Assembly (NCBI RefSeq): GCF_018687575.1
Contig: NZ_CP061297.1
Location: 310,001-374,000 of the forward strand
From: Polynucleobacter asymbioticus
Lineage (GTDB): Bacteria; Pseudomonadota; Gammaproteobacteria; Burkholderiales; Burkholderiaceae
DNA: 64,000 bases
Direction of reading: 5' to 3'
This document shows positions 25,038-35,306 of this stretch, in pieces (the first letter of the stretch is position 1; every line of letters begins with the position of its first letter). Position numbers and translations under genes: made by a program. The notes beneath the pieces are model-generated. The model searched no databases. It saw nothing but the letters and a program-made list of their open reading frames with translations, and had not been told where the DNA came from.

Positions 25038-26054
25038 ATGACAAACTTCTGGCCTCATTCTGCATATAAAACCCTAACGGTGGGGTCTGACAAGCAATTG
25101 CAAGTGACGGATGATTTTCTGCGTACTTACTTATTGCGTCCCGAACTAAACCTAGTTCCCGAATCCTGCGCTGCTGAGCGTGCCTTGCACCAGCGCTTAA
25201 GCGAGAACCCCCGAGCAGTCATCGCCGATGAGGAAATTGCTGGAATGGCAGATCCTGATATTCAGGTGAACTATCAAGTTTGGTTGAGATACCGCGCTAA
25301 GTTATTGGCGGCCAGCTCTTTAGAAAATTTCTATATGAGCTTATTTAAAGGCGATGGTGTTGACGTGCCGCCTTTATTTATCTCTCAGTTGGCGCAAATA
25401 TTTATCCGTCATATCTTGGGTGAAGATTGCCATCCATTGGATGCTCGCATGGGTGAGATCTTCTTTCGAGTGCAGAAAATCACCGTGCTCGAGGACAGCG
25501 TGGTGATGGGCGCTGATGATGAGGTAGTCACTCGCAATGCGCAGGCAGGTGAAACGGGAAATATTCTTGATCTTCTAAAGAGCAAGTCGATGTCCATGCG
25601 CTCGATTGATTTAGATGTATTGCATGAAGAAAATGCCGATCTGTATTGGGAGAAGAATGAAGATCATGATTTTGCAGTGCAGCTCAATTTTGGTCAGCCA
25701 CCCATTAATCATTTTTGCCGTGTTCTTGAAAAATGGGTGCAACATTTTTTAGGCGCTCAAGTACGTATCACTCCAATGCAGCAAATCACCGATCCGAAGT
25801 GGTCTTGGCATGTTGGCCTAGATGCTGCTGCGACTGATATCTTGAATAAGCTTTACAACAAAGAGCCGGTCGATGCTGATGAGCTTGAGAAGGTCATTTG
25901 CTTATTCCGCTTAGACTTTATTGATGAGGCTGCCGTTACCCAATCTCAGGCTGGAAAGCCGGTGTATATGTGCATTGCGATGAATGATGAAAAGCAACTC
26001 AAGCTAAAGCCGCAAAACTTACTTTTCAATCTACCTTTAGCGAAGGTTTCTTAA
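25038..26054 (+). CDS. DUF6352 family protein
   Basis: A 338-residue cytoplasmic protein. The start MTNFWPHSAYKTL and the segments TDDFLRTYLLRPEL, ESCAAERALH, DVPPLFISQL and LDAAATDILNKLYN, with the tail LKPQNLLFNLPLAKV, are the pattern I associate with DUF6352 of Burkholderiales. Function is not known. The frame extends six codons upstream to a TTG, but the ATG at 25038 begins the conserved part. Its stop overlaps the stop of the converging MFS gene. Confidence 0.85.
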   Translation: MTNFWPHSAYKTLTVGSDKQLQVTDDFLRTYLLRPELNLVPESCAAERALHQRLSENPRAVIADEEIAGMADPDIQVNYQVWLRYRAKLLAASSLENFYMSLFKGDGVDVPPLFISQLAQIFIRHILGEDCHPLDARMGEIFFRVQKITVLEDSVVMGADDEVVTRNAQAGETGNILDLLKSKSMSMRSIDLDVLHEENADLYWEKNEDHDFAVQLNFGQPPINHFCRVLEKWVQHFLGAQVRITPMQQITDPKWSWHVGLDAAATDILNKLYNKEPVDADELEKVICLFRLDFIDEAAVTQSQAGKPVYMCIAMNDEKQLKLKPQNLLFNLPLAKVS

Positions 26055-27253
26055 GCCGCAGAGGAGGTGCTGACCTTCTTGCGATTGGCGCTAAGCCAAA
26101 TTAACGCAGCCGCTGTCACCGCAACGGGAAGCAGCGATCCGAGATTGAGAATGTTCCAGCCCTGCGAGGTAATGAGGGCTCCAGAGCCGAAGGAAGTGAA
26201 GGCCATAGTGCCAAATACAAAGAAGTTAATGGCTGCTTGAGCCTTGTCACGTTCTTCTGGTCGGTAGGCAGTCATCGCCAAAGAGGTCGAGCCAGTAAAT
26301 AAAAAGTTCCAACCAACGCCTAACAAAAATAGCGCAATTAGGAATTGATGAAAGTCGACGCCAGTCAGCGCGATTGCAATGCATACGAGATTGAGGATGA
26401 CGCCAACACCCATTATTTTGACTGTGCCAAAGCGTTGAATGAGTGAGCCAGTAAAAAACCCGGGTGCGAACATACCGATGACATGCCACTCCAAGACCAG
26501 TGCTGTGTCTGAAAAAGGGAGCCCACAAATTTGCATGGCAAGTGGCGTTGCTGCCATCAGTAGGTTCATGACGCCGTAGCCCAAAGAGGCGCCAATCACC
26601 GCAACCATAAAGACGGGTTGTTGCAGAATTGTTTTGAGATTTCTGCCTGCGGACAGTGAATGCTGGGTCTTAAACTCTTCTGGGAAGTGGATGAACTGCA
26701 TCACGATGATGCCAATAAAGCCCGCTATTGAAAGGGTAAGGTAAGCCCCCAAGAACGCGGTATCAAAGAAATCCTTAGTCCAAGAGGCTAGGTTGGGCCC
26801 AATCACTGCACCCAGGATGCCACCAGCTAGCACCCAGGAGACCGCCTTATCCCTTTGGCTGGCAACCGTGAGCTCAGCAGCCGCAAATCGATAGAGCTGG
26901 CCATTAGCGCTGTAATAGCCTGCAATAAAGGTACCTAGGACCAAAAGCCAGAAGTTTTTGGAAATAGCGGCGTATGCACAGAGGAGGGCTGACAAGACCG
27001 CTACCAAGAGGCCGAGCTGAAAAGAAATCTTCCGGCCAAAGTAATTTTGGGTTTTGGCTACGATGGAGGTTGAGAAGGCACCCCCCACCACATAACCCAT
27101 TACAGGCAGGGTCGCCATCCAGGCAACTGGACTCAGGCTGAGGCCAACCAGGCCATTAATGGCGATAAATGTCACATTATTGGTTAAAAACAAGCCCTGG
27201 CAGAGAATCAACAGCAGGAGGTTTTTGTTGAGCAGGGGGTGCTTGTTCGTCAT
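26051..27253 (-). CDS. MFS transporter, drug/sugar exporter type
   Basis: A 400-residue protein with twelve hydrophobic segments and the major facilitator loop patterns: QNYFGRKISFQLG between helices 2 and 3, and an FVHFPEEFK-like central loop (MQFIHFPEEFKTQHS). No substrate-specific motif is recognisable. It converges with DUF6352 (stops overlap by 4 bp) and is divergent from icd across about 250 bp. Confidence 0.88.
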   Translation of the reverse strand: MTNKHPLLNKNLLLLILCQGLFLTNNVTFIAINGLVGLSLSPVAWMATLPVMGYVVGGAFSTSIVAKTQNYFGRKISFQLGLLVAVLSALLCAYAAISKNFWLLVLGTFIAGYYSANGQLYRFAAAELTVASQRDKAVSWVLAGGILGAVIGPNLASWTKDFFDTAFLGAYLTLSIAGFIGIIVMQFIHFPEEFKTQHSLSAGRNLKTILQQPVFMVAVIGASLGYGVMNLLMAATPLAMQICGLPFSDTALVLEWHVIGMFAPGFFTGSLIQRFGTVKIMGVGVILNLVCIAIALTGVDFHQFLIALFLLGVGWNFLFTGSTSLAMTAYRPEERDKAQAAINFFVFGTMAFTSFGSGALITSQGWNILNLGSLLPVAVTAAALIWLSANRKKVSTSSAA

Positions 27254-27504
27254 GTACTGCAGTTTACGATGTATACGAGCAAGGATTTAGCTCGGTGGAT
27301 TCCCTTAAATTGACTGACTTCAGCCAATTTGGTGCCTAAATCCCCTTAAATTGGCGGGGTCGATGATTTAAAATAGCATTCTCGGTCCAGTGCGCGAAAT
27401 GACACCCAAGACAGCCAAAAGCGCCTGAAGTGTTGCGTGCGGAATGCGAGAGTGGTTCGGTATAAGACCGAGCCCTAATATTTATCCATATCGAGGAAAC
27501 ATCA

Positions 27505-29742
27505 ATGGCTTCAGAGAAATCAAAGATCATTTACACGCTGACAGATGAAGCGCCATTATTGGCGACCTGTGCATTTTTACCAATCATTCGCACCTTTACA
27601 GCACCAGCTGGAGTGCAGGTTGTAGAAAGCGACATTTCTGTTGCGGCACGTATCTTGTCAGAGTTCTCTGATTGCTTAACTGCCGAACAAAAAGTTCCTG
27701 ATAATTTGGCTGAACTGGGTCGCATGACCTTATTGCCAGATACCAACATCATCAAGTTGCCGAATATCAGCGCTTCAGTTCCTCAATTGCTCGCTGCTAT
27801 TAAAGAACTGCAATCTAAAGGCTACAAGATCCCTGATTTCCCAGATGATCCTAAGGACGATGCTGAAAAAGCAATTCGCACCCGTTACTCCAAGTGTTTA
27901 GGCAGCGCAGTAAACCCAGTATTGCGTGAAGGTAACTCTGACCGCCGCGCACCAAATGCGGTGAAGCGTTATGCCCGCAAGAACCCACACTCTATGGGTG
28001 AGTGGAGCCAGGCTTCCCGTACACACGTATCCCACATGCATGGTGGCGACTTCTACGCTGGTGAGAAGTCAATGACGATGACTAAGGCATGTGATGTGAA
28101 GATGGATTTGGTCACGAAGAGTGGCAAGACGATTGTTCTCAAGCCAAAAGTCTCTTTGCTTGCTGGTGAAATTATTGACAGCATGTACATGAGCAAGAAA
28201 GCACTCTGCGAGTTCTACGAAAAAGAAATCGAAGATGCTTACAAGACCGGCATGATGTTGTCCTTGCACGTCAAGGCGACCATGATGAAGGTGTCACACC
28301 CAATCGTGTTTGGTCATGCTGTCAAGATTTTCTACAAAGATGCATTTGAGAAGCATGGCAAGTTGTTTGAAGAGTTAGGCGTTAATCCAAACAACGGTAT
28401 GAGCAGCTTGTACGACAAGATCAAAACTTTGCCAGAATCCAAGCGCGAAGAAATCATTCAAGACTTACATGCGTGCCATGAGCATCGTCCAGCATTGGCG
28501 ATGGTTGACTCTGCTAAAGGCATTACTAACCTGCATTCACCAAGCGATGTGATCGTGGATGCATCGATGCCGGCAATGATTCGTGTTGGCGGCAAGATGT
28601 GGGGTGCAGATGGTCGTTTGCATGACACTAAAGCGGTTATTCCAGAAAGTACCTTTGCTCGCATCTATCAAGAAATGATTAACTTCTGTAAGACCCACGG
28701 TAACTTTGATCCTAAAACCATGGGTACAGTGCCTAACGTGGGCTTGATGGCTCAGCAGGCAGAAGAGTACGGCTCACACGATAAGACTTTTGAGATCCCT
28801 GAGGCTGGTGTAGCCCGCATTGTTGCGGATGACGGCACAGTATTGCTGGAGCAGAATGTAGAAGAGGGCGATATCTGGCGTATGTGTCAGGTTAAAGATG
28901 CGCCGATTCGTGACTGGGTGAAGTTGGCAGTCAACCGTGCGCGTCTGTCTAATACTCCAGCCGTATTCTGGTTGGATGAGTACCGCCCGCATGAAGCTGA
29001 GTTAATCAAAAAGGTGCAAACCTACTTGAAAGATTACGACTTAACTGGCGTAGATATTCAGATCATGTCTCAGACCCGCGCAATGCGTTTCACATTGGAG
29101 CGCGTGATTCGTGGCAAAGACACGATTTCTGTGACTGGTAATATTTTGCGTGACTACCTCACTGATTTGTTCCCAATCATGGAACTCGGCACTAGTGCAA
29201 AGATGTTGTCTATCGTGCCTTTGATGGCAGGTGGCGGTCTCTTTGAAACTGGTGCGGGTGGTTCTGCTCCTAAGCACGTTCAACAATTGGTTGAAGAGAA
29301 CCATTTGCGATGGGATTCATTGGGTGAGTTTTTGGCTTTAGCTGTTTCTTTAGAAGATATCGGTGACAAGACTAATAATCAAAAAGTGAAGATTTTGGCT
29401 CGCACCCTAGATGAAGCTACTGGCACATTATTGGATAACAATAAGTCACCATCTCCACGTACTGGCGAGTTGGATAACCGCGGTAGCCAGTTCTACTTGG
29501 CGATGTACTGGGCTCAAGCTCTAGCTGCACAAACGGAAGATAAAGAACTACAAGCTCACTTTGCTCCGATTGCAAAAGCTTTAACTGAGAACGAGCAAAA
29601 AATTGTTAGTGAGCTCAAGGCAGTGCAAGGTAAACCAGCTGATATCGGTGGTTACTTCATGCCTGATCAAGCTAAGTTCAAGGCGGTGATGTGCCCAAGC
29701 ACCACTTTGAATGAGATCTTGAAGACAGCAGCAGTAGCTTAA
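27505..29742 (+). CDS. icd: Isocitrate dehydrogenase, NADP-dependent, monomeric type
   Basis: A 745-residue enzyme, the normal length of monomeric IDH, unrelated in size to the 416-residue dimeric form. It begins [20 protein letters not shown] and contains [20 protein letters not shown] (substrate-binding), [18 protein letters not shown] and [20 protein letters not shown] (NADP region). It converts isocitrate to 2-oxoglutarate in the TCA cycle. A GAGGAA ribosome binding site precedes the ATG. The 250-bp upstream region contains CCCTTAAATTG-type repeats and a small hairpin (27454-27474). A strong terminator follows. Confidence 0.97.
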   Translation: MASEKSKIIYTLTDEAPLLATCAFLPIIRTFTAPAGVQVVESDISVAARILSEFSDCLTAEQKVPDNLAELGRMTLLPDTNIIKLPNISASVPQLLAAIKELQSKGYKIPDFPDDPKDDAEKAIRTRYSKCLGSAVNPVLREGNSDRRAPNAVKRYARKNPHSMGEWSQASRTHVSHMHGGDFYAGEKSMTMTKACDVKMDLVTKSGKTIVLKPKVSLLAGEIIDSMYMSKKALCEFYEKEIEDAYKTGMMLSLHVKATMMKVSHPIVFGHAVKIFYKDAFEKHGKLFEELGVNPNNGMSSLYDKIKTLPESKREEIIQDLHACHEHRPALAMVDSAKGITNLHSPSDVIVDASMPAMIRVGGKMWGADGRLHDTKAVIPESTFARIYQEMINFCKTHGNFDPKTMGTVPNVGLMAQQAEEYGSHDKTFEIPEAGVARIVADDGTVLLEQNVEEGDIWRMCQVKDAPIRDWVKLAVNRARLSNTPAVFWLDEYRPHEAELIKKVQTYLKDYDLTGVDIQIMSQTRAMRFTLERVIRGKDTISVTGNILRDYLTDLFPIMELGTSAKMLSIVPLMAGGGLFETGAGGSAPKHVQQLVEENHLRWDSLGEFLALAVSLEDIGDKTNNQKVKILARTLDEATGTLLDNNKSPSPRTGELDNRGSQFYLAMYWAQALAAQTEDKELQAHFAPIAKALTENEQKIVSELKAVQGKPADIGGYFMPDQAKFKAVMCPSTTLNEILKTAAVA

Positions 29743-29760
29743 TTTGCGCAGCTTCGTGAA

Positions 29761-29790
29761 AAGGGCAAACCGTTTGGTTTGCCTTTTTTT
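29761..29790 (+). terminator. Rho-independent terminator of icd
   Basis: GGCAAACC (29764-29771), loop GTTT, GGTTTGCC (29776-29783), then T7. Standard strong intrinsic terminator. Confidence 0.93.
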
Positions 29791-29895
29791 ATGCGTCTCC
29801 TGGCTTCAATTCAGTGCCTCAGCAATAAATTGGCGGGCGTAGGAGAATGGAGCTTATTGTTGGTAAGAGATTCAATCCATTGAGGAGACTTTGAT

Positions 29896-30858
29896 ATGCG
29901 AGCCCATGAACTAAAGCAGCTTTCCCAGGAAATCACCCCTAAGGCGGTTTTTGAGGGGCGTCGCGACTTAATTAAGAGCGCTGCTGCCGGTGCTTTTGGT
30001 TTGGCTCTTGCGCCATGGTTTTCCCGTGATGCACTTGCAAGTAATGCTCAAAAATTAATCGCCACTCCAAACCCCAACTTCATTCTCAAGGATGAATCGA
30101 CTAGTTATAAGTATGTGACTGGTTACAACAACTTCTATGAGTTTGGAACGGATAAATCAGATCCGGCCGCCTATGCTGAGAGCTTGCAAACGCGTCCATG
30201 GACAGTAACGATTGAAGGTTTGGTCAAAAAACCAATGACCTTGGATATTGACTCATTACTCAAGCTTGCTCCGATGGAAGAGCGCATCTATCGCATGCGC
30301 TGCGTTGAGGGTTGGTCTATGGTGATTCCATGGGATGGTTACTCCTTATCCAAATTATTGAATCAGGTGCAGCCCTTAGGTTCCGCCAAATATGTGGAAT
30401 TTATTACTTTGGCAGATCGCAAGCAAATGCCAGGCTTAAAGAGCCAGATTATCGACTGGCCTTATCGCGAAGGCCTTCGCTTGGATGAGGCTATGAACCC
30501 ATTGACTCTTCTGACCTTTGGTCTTTATGGTGAAATGCTGCCAAAACAAAATGGTGCCCCCGTCAGAATTGTGGTGCCTTGGAAATATGGCTTTAAAAGC
30601 GCTAAGTCGATTGTCAAAATTCGTTTGACAGAGGAAATGCCGAAGACCAGTTGGAGTCAGTTTGATGCACGCGAGTATGGATTTTATTCCAACGTCAATC
30701 CTCAGGTAGATCATCCTCGCTGGAGTCAGGCTACCGAGCGTCGTATTGGCGATCCTAAAGGTGTCTTTGCTCCTAAGATTAAAACCCAAATGTTCAATGG
30801 TTACGGTGATCAAGTGGCGAGTATGTACGCTGGGATGGATCTCAAGAAGTTTTATTGA
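29896..30858 (+). CDS. msrP: Protein-methionine-sulfoxide reductase catalytic subunit MsrP (YedY)
   Basis: A 320-residue molybdopterin enzyme exported by Tat: twin arginines R22-R23 in [19 protein letters not shown], then a hydrophobic core. The molybdenum-ligating cysteine is C136 in [14 protein letters not shown]. It repairs oxidised methionines of periplasmic proteins, including both sulfoxide isomers. It overlaps msrQ, which feeds it electrons from the membrane. The cluster continues with a lipocalin and an MBL protein in the same direction. Confidence 0.96.
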   Translation: MRAHELKQLSQEITPKAVFEGRRDLIKSAAAGAFGLALAPWFSRDALASNAQKLIATPNPNFILKDESTSYKYVTGYNNFYEFGTDKSDPAAYAESLQTRPWTVTIEGLVKKPMTLDIDSLLKLAPMEERIYRMRCVEGWSMVIPWDGYSLSKLLNQVQPLGSAKYVEFITLADRKQMPGLKSQIIDWPYREGLRLDEAMNPLTLLTFGLYGEMLPKQNGAPVRIVVPWKYGFKSAKSIVKIRLTEEMPKTSWSQFDAREYGFYSNVNPQVDHPRWSQATERRIGDPKGVFAPKIKTQMFNGYGDQVASMYAGMDLKKFY

Positions 30859-31469
30859 GGCTAAGCAATCAATATAGCGTGATGAAGTTATTCATTTTTC
30901 TCTTAGCGCTATTGCCCTTAGATCGTTTGATTTGGTTGGGCTTAACCGATGGTTTAGGTGCGAACCCCATTGAGTTGATAACCCGCTCCACGGGAACTTG
31001 GGCGCTCGTTTTCTTGTGCTTAACCCTAGCGATGACGCCACTGCGTTTGCTGACGAATGCAACGGTATGGATTCGGTATCGCAGAATGTTAGGTTTATTT
31101 AGTTTCTTTTATGCATCTGTGCATTTCCTAATCTGGCTTTGGCTAGATCAAAATTTTGATTTAGTGGACATGCTGAAGGACGTGCTGAAGCGACCGTTCA
31201 TCACCATGGGCTTTATCAGTCTTGTTTTGCTGATTCCACTAGCCATAACCTCCACCCATTGGGCCCAAAGACAATTAGGTCGCCGTTGGGCTTTATTGCA
31301 TCGACTGATTTATCTCATTGCCTGTACTGCGATTCTGCATTATTGGTGGCATAAGGCGGGAAAGAATGATTTGGATACTGTAACAATTTATGCGCTTGTT
31401 TTGCTATTGCTGTTATGTTGTAGGATTCCTTATATTCGCAAGCTTTTGAGCAGGCGATCTACCAACTAA
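30855..31469 (+). CDS. msrQ: MsrPQ heme-binding membrane subunit MsrQ (YedZ)
   Basis: A 204-residue membrane protein with about six helices of the ferric-reductase-like family. Heme-ligand histidines are visible in YASVHFLIW and in [23 protein letters not shown]. It passes quinone electrons to MsrP. The TTG start overlapping the msrP stop gives [12 protein letters not shown], which resembles the E. coli MsrQ N-terminus. An ATG nine codons later is the alternative. Confidence 0.93.
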   Translation: MRLSNQYSVMKLFIFLLALLPLDRLIWLGLTDGLGANPIELITRSTGTWALVFLCLTLAMTPLRLLTNATVWIRYRRMLGLFSFFYASVHFLIWLWLDQNFDLVDMLKDVLKRPFITMGFISLVLLIPLAITSTHWAQRQLGRRWALLHRLIYLIACTAILHYWWHKAGKNDLDTVTIYALVLLLLLCCRIPYIRKLLSRRSTN

Positions 31470-31482
31470 AGGCATTGCGCTA

Positions 31483-32067
31483 ATGACCCTGTTTTCCCAT
31501 TCTCGTGCTTCACTCATTTCCATAGTGGGCTCATTACTCATTGGACTGGGATCATCCCAAGTCATGGCGCAACCGGTGGAGCAGGGTGTGAAGATCATAG
31601 CTTCTTTGGATGTGCCGCGCTACCTAGGAACTTGGTACGAAATTGCCAAGTTTCCGAATTGGTTTCAGAAAAAGTGCGTTTCCAATACAAAGGCCGTCTA
31701 TAGCGCTAAACCAGATGGCAATCTTCGAGTACTCAACAGTTGCAAAACGGCTTCGGGAGAGACCTCAGAAGCAGAAGGCTTGGCTCGTCAGATTGGTGCC
31801 AAAGATTCCCCTAAATTGGAAGTGCGCTTTGCTCCCGAGTGGCTTTCATTTCTACCTTTGGTATGGGGTGATTACTGGGTGATTGATTTGGATTCTCAAT
31901 ATCAGGTGGCAGCCGTGAGTGATCCTAGAAGAGAATATCTTTGGGTTTTATCCAGGACCCCGCAAATCGATCCTAAAGTCTATGCGGATTTATTGCAGCG
32001 CCTGAAGCAACAGCAATTCGACATTCAAAAACTCGAACTCACTTCCCAGAAGAATTCAGGTGTCTGA
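31483..32067 (+). CDS. Bacterial lipocalin (Blc-like), exported
   Basis: A 194-residue protein. A signal peptide (about residues 1-29, cleavage near VMAQ) leads into a lipocalin barrel with the fold signature YLGTWYEIAKFPNWFQKKC, the GDYWVIDLD strand and the terminal REYLWVLSRTP. Unlike E. coli Blc it has no clear lipobox cysteine, so it may be soluble in the periplasm. It is thought to bind lipids, for example lysophospholipids. It is 13 bp downstream of msrQ and its end overlaps the MBL gene, so all four are likely one operon. Confidence 0.9.
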   Translation: MTLFSHSRASLISIVGSLLIGLGSSQVMAQPVEQGVKIIASLDVPRYLGTWYEIAKFPNWFQKKCVSNTKAVYSAKPDGNLRVLNSCKTASGETSEAEGLARQIGAKDSPKLEVRFAPEWLSFLPLVWGDYWVIDLDSQYQVAAVSDPRREYLWVLSRTPQIDPKVYADLLQRLKQQQFDIQKLELTSQKNSGV

Positions 32068-32998
32068 AAAGCGCATTGGTAATTATTTGCTCCCGCCCGG
32101 AATGGAGATTTTCGAGCGCGGATGGTTATCGGCAAATAATGTTTTACTATTCGGTGAACAAGACGTTTCCTTAGTTGACACTGGGTACTGTGCTCATCAA
32201 CAGATGACACTGGATTTAGTTTCTAATTCACTGCAGCAGCATGGCTTAAAAACCCTCAATAAAGTAGTCAACACCCATCTGCATTCTGATCATTGTGGCG
32301 GTAATGCGGCTTTATCCGAAGTATTTGATTGCGAGATTTGGATACCGCAAGCGGAGGCCATCGCGGTGCAAGACTGGGATGAGAATTTACTCAGCTTTGA
32401 ACAGCTAGGGCAAGAGTGTCCACGCTTTAGTCATCAAGCTCTCCTAGTACCTGGTGAAGAACTGATCTTGGGTCCGTACCGCTGGCAAATTCTTGCGGCT
32501 CCAGGTCATGACAACCATTCCATCATGTTGTACCAAGAGCAGCATCAAATCTTGATCTCTGCCGATGCACTTTGGGAGGAAGGCTTTGGGGTCATCTTTC
32601 CTGAGCTATGGGGTGAGGGGGGTTTTGAAGAGGTGGCACAGACCTTGGAGCTGATTGAGAGGTTGCCTGTTGCTTTAGTAATCCCGGGACATGGAAAACC
32701 TTTTACTAATGTAAAACAGTCGATTGAGACTGCAAAATCACGCTTGGATTACCTCTCAAGCGATGCTGACCGTAATGCACGTCATGGCGCCAAAGTGCTC
32801 CTCAAGTACAAGCTCTTGGAATGGCGTAGTCAGAAACTAATAGACGCTCAGCAGTGGATTGCGAGAACGCCTGTATTGGAGAATATTCGCAAACAGCTCA
32901 ATATGAATGCTGAGGATTTTCAGCTTTGGTTGGTGGAGGCTTTGGTGAAATCGAAAGCAGCCATCATCGAAAAAGATTACTTAGTCAATCTTGATTAA
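32060..32998 (+). CDS. MBL-fold metallo-hydrolase
   Basis: A 312-residue metallo-beta-lactamase-fold hydrolase with the zinc motif H73-L-H-S-D77-H78 (in VNTHLHSDHCGGN), further ligands in APGHDNHS, SADALWEEGFG and IPGHGKP, and a C-terminal helical extension of about 90 residues. It starts with GTG, overlapping the lipocalin gene by 8 bp. The family includes glyoxalase II and lactonases; the substrate is not identified. Confidence 0.88.
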   Translation: MSEKRIGNYLLPPGMEIFERGWLSANNVLLFGEQDVSLVDTGYCAHQQMTLDLVSNSLQQHGLKTLNKVVNTHLHSDHCGGNAALSEVFDCEIWIPQAEAIAVQDWDENLLSFEQLGQECPRFSHQALLVPGEELILGPYRWQILAAPGHDNHSIMLYQEQHQILISADALWEEGFGVIFPELWGEGGFEEVAQTLELIERLPVALVIPGHGKPFTNVKQSIETAKSRLDYLSSDADRNARHGAKVLLKYKLLEWRSQKLIDAQQWIARTPVLENIRKQLNMNAEDFQLWLVEALVKSKAAIIEKDYLVNLD

Positions 32999-33006
32999 AT
33001 GGTGGG

Positions 33007-33837
33007 TCAGAAGTTAAACGACAGCTTGCCATAAAAAGACCAGTCGTAAACCGGATAGCTTTGCACTACCTGCTTGCTAGCACCCACTGCAAATAAAAAG
33101 CTTTTATTGAGGCGATGGGTCACCATAGCATCCAGTGGGACGAACCAGCCACCACCACCCGTGTTCCATGCTATCCCATTCTCGTCCCACAATCGAAGTT
33201 GGGTATTGGGAGTGAGATTAAAGCCTAGTGTTGGGAAGATATTGAGATTGCGAACTAGAGGTGGTTGATTGGGGTTATTGGCAAAAGAATTGCTCTTGGT
33301 ATCAAAGCCGTACATATATCTCAGAAGAGGTGAAAAGTCCGAGAGAGCTGACTTACTTCCTTGGCGCGGTACATACACGGTGCCGATCTGAGGACCTGCC
33401 GCCCATTGCCCGTAATTGCCAAAGGGAAAGATAATTCGCCCGCCTAAGGTTCCCTCCCAGTTTTTTAGAACATTTGGATGATTGCCCCAGACGGTTAGCA
33501 TCGTATTGCCGGCGCTGTAAGTGCCAGTCTGATGTTGTGGCAGTTCAGGCCCATAAGTTGACACGTAAGAGGTGTCGAGTCGCATGGTTCCGCGCCAGCG
33601 ATCAAAGTGCAGGGGCTGGTAGTAACGCAACTTCAGAGTATCGGCTTGGGTTTGCTCACCAAACGTATCGTGGTAAGCCCAAAATTCCAGTACCCGCTGA
33701 TTTGAATACTGATCAGATGCTTTTTCTAGGTCGAGAAAGCCTCCTGAGAACTTACTTTCGTCAGCCATAGCCCTTCCCGTGAATCCCAGCAGAATCAATA
33801 AAGTCAGGGTGTAGGTAAAAATCCGCAACAATCTCAT
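33007..33837 (-). CDS. Outer-membrane beta-barrel protein, unknown cargo
   Basis: A 276-residue protein with a signal peptide (about residues 1-25, cleavage after AMA). Its mature part is made of alternating amphipathic strands rich in Tyr, Trp and Gly, ending in the C-terminal aromatic signature YDWSFYGKLSFNF. It resembles phenol-degradation MetA-type or other transporter-like outer membrane barrels. It converges with the MBL gene (8 bp) and is divergent from the SDR gene. Function not known. Confidence 0.75.
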   Translation of the reverse strand: MRLLRIFTYTLTLLILLGFTGRAMADESKFSGGFLDLEKASDQYSNQRVLEFWAYHDTFGEQTQADTLKLRYYQPLHFDRWRGTMRLDTSYVSTYGPELPQHQTGTYSAGNTMLTVWGNHPNVLKNWEGTLGGRIIFPFGNYGQWAAGPQIGTVYVPRQGSKSALSDFSPLLRYMYGFDTKSNSFANNPNQPPLVRNLNIFPTLGFNLTPNTQLRLWDENGIAWNTGGGGWFVPLDAMVTHRLNKSFLFAVGASKQVVQSYPVYDWSFYGKLSFNF

Positions 33838-33853
33838 ATACGCAGTAATATAA

Positions 33854-34660
33854 ATGACTCAGTCAATTACAAAAAATAAGCAGAAAAATATGGAACATAC
33901 AGTTTTAGTAACCGGCGCTACCGCTGGCTTTGGGGAGGCAACTGCTAGAAGGTTTTTGGCAAATGGCCATAGAGTGATTGCTTTAGGCAGAAGGGTAGAG
34001 CGTTTAGAAGCGTTGAAGGTGTCTCTTCCTACGGATCAGCAGAACAAGCTTCTAACCTTGGCTGTGGATGTTTGCGATAGCGTGAAGGTAGATGGTCTTG
34101 CAGCAACATTGCCGGCAGACTTTGCCAAAGTGACAGTGTTGGTCAATAACGCTGGGTTGGCTTTGGGTTTGGAGCCGGCGCATCAAGCCTTTCTTACTGA
34201 CTGGGATCAAATGATTGACACCAACATCAAAGGGTTGGTTCATATGACACGCGCTTTTTTGCCAGGAATGGTAGAGCGTAAATGTGGTCACGTCATTAAT
34301 CTCGGTTCTGTGGCGGCAAGCTATCCCTATCCGGGTGGCAATGTGTACGGCGGAACTAAAGCCTTTGTGCAGCAATTTAGTTTGAACCTCAGGGCTGATT
34401 TAGTTGGCACACCAGTACGCGTGACTTGTGTTGAGCCGGGAATGTGTTCTGGAACTGAGTTTTCGAATGTGCGCTTTAAGGGTGATGACGACAAAGCAGA
34501 CAAAGTCTATTCTGGTGTGAAGGCCTTGAGCGCAGATGATGTGGCGGAAGCTATTTACTGGTCTGCTAACTTGCCAAGTCATATGAATATTAATTTAGTG
34601 GAGCTGATGCCAGTACAACAGGCATTTAATCCTTTCCATATTCACCGTGGTGAGTTTTAA
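33854..34660 (+). CDS. SDR family oxidoreductase, YdfG-like
   Basis: A 268-residue short-chain dehydrogenase. Cofactor motif TGATAGFGEATARRF, structural NNAGLALGLEPAH and the active-site Tyr-Lys in VYGGTKAFVQQFS are present. High similarity to E. coli YdfG (bifunctional 3-hydroxypropionate/L-allo-threonine dehydrogenase) is clear in NTNIKGLVHMTRAFLPGMVE and GTEFSNVRFKGDDDKA. The first 12 residues before MEHTVLVTG are an unusual extension; an ATG at 33890 may be the true start. Confidence 0.9.
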   Translation: MTQSITKNKQKNMEHTVLVTGATAGFGEATARRFLANGHRVIALGRRVERLEALKVSLPTDQQNKLLTLAVDVCDSVKVDGLAATLPADFAKVTVLVNNAGLALGLEPAHQAFLTDWDQMIDTNIKGLVHMTRAFLPGMVERKCGHVINLGSVAASYPYPGGNVYGGTKAFVQQFSLNLRADLVGTPVRVTCVEPGMCSGTEFSNVRFKGDDDKADKVYSGVKALSADDVAEAIYWSANLPSHMNINLVELMPVQQAFNPFHIHRGEF

Positions 34661-34666
34661 GGAAAT

Positions 34667-35206
34667 CTAGACTGTTGGTTTCCATTTGTAAAACTGGGGA
34701 TAGACGCGCATCACTACAGGTCCGTCAAAGTCCCAAGATTTACAGGTTCCCAAATACAGCGGCGGTTTATCGTCATCTGGATCAAATAGGGCGCCCGGAA
34801 TAGATTGAAAAGCAGCGGTAGCGATATTGCTGAGCAGTTCTCGTAAGTGAGTGCAGCCCTTGATGCCGCCAAGATGTTCATTAATCGTTTTACGCCAACC
34901 TTTGCCAATGCGTGCGCCAATGAGCGCATTCATAGGGGGTATCACTTGCGGGCATTCAGGGTGAGGGTGGCTATCCATAGCTACCTCAATGGCTTGAATC
35001 ACTAATTCAGTATTGACGGTGATACGAACCCACATATCGTGAAATGCTTGGCCGGGTTCCCAGGTTTTTCCACCGGTAGTAAAGGGGTGGAATTTGAAGT
35101 CCCGTAAATGCGCTTCAATGTCCCATAAACCATCTTCCCGAGCATATCCCTGAAAGGTGATTTCGCGGGTATGAAGTGGATTTCTGCTTGTTGGGGTGGA
35201 GAGCAT
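34667..35206 (-). CDS. DUF2889 family protein
   Basis: A 179-residue cytoplasmic protein with the DUF2889 pattern: RNPLHTREITFQGYAREDGL, WDIEAHLRD, VIQAIEVAMDSHPHPECP, IGKGWRKTINEHLGGIKGCT and HLRELLSNIATAA. Function unknown; in other betaproteobacteria it is linked with aromatic degradation genes. It converges with the SDR gene (6 bp) and is divergent from rsuA. Confidence 0.88.
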   Translation of the reverse strand: MLSTPTSRNPLHTREITFQGYAREDGLWDIEAHLRDFKFHPFTTGGKTWEPGQAFHDMWVRITVNTELVIQAIEVAMDSHPHPECPQVIPPMNALIGARIGKGWRKTINEHLGGIKGCTHLRELLSNIATAAFQSIPGALFDPDDDKPPLYLGTCKSWDFDGPVVMRVYPQFYKWKPTV

Positions 35207-35306
35207 GACGATAGTCGGTGAGAGTCTAAGAAGCGGTATATGACAATCATAACGGCTTCATTTGCCTTAGATCAATCTCCCGTCTTTGTAGTATTCTTCG
35301 CAACAT

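Noticed and set aside
24963-25058. Longer FKBP start
   Set aside because: The GTG at 24962 has a good ribosome binding site and gives the family's standard length; the extra residues do not fit the family.
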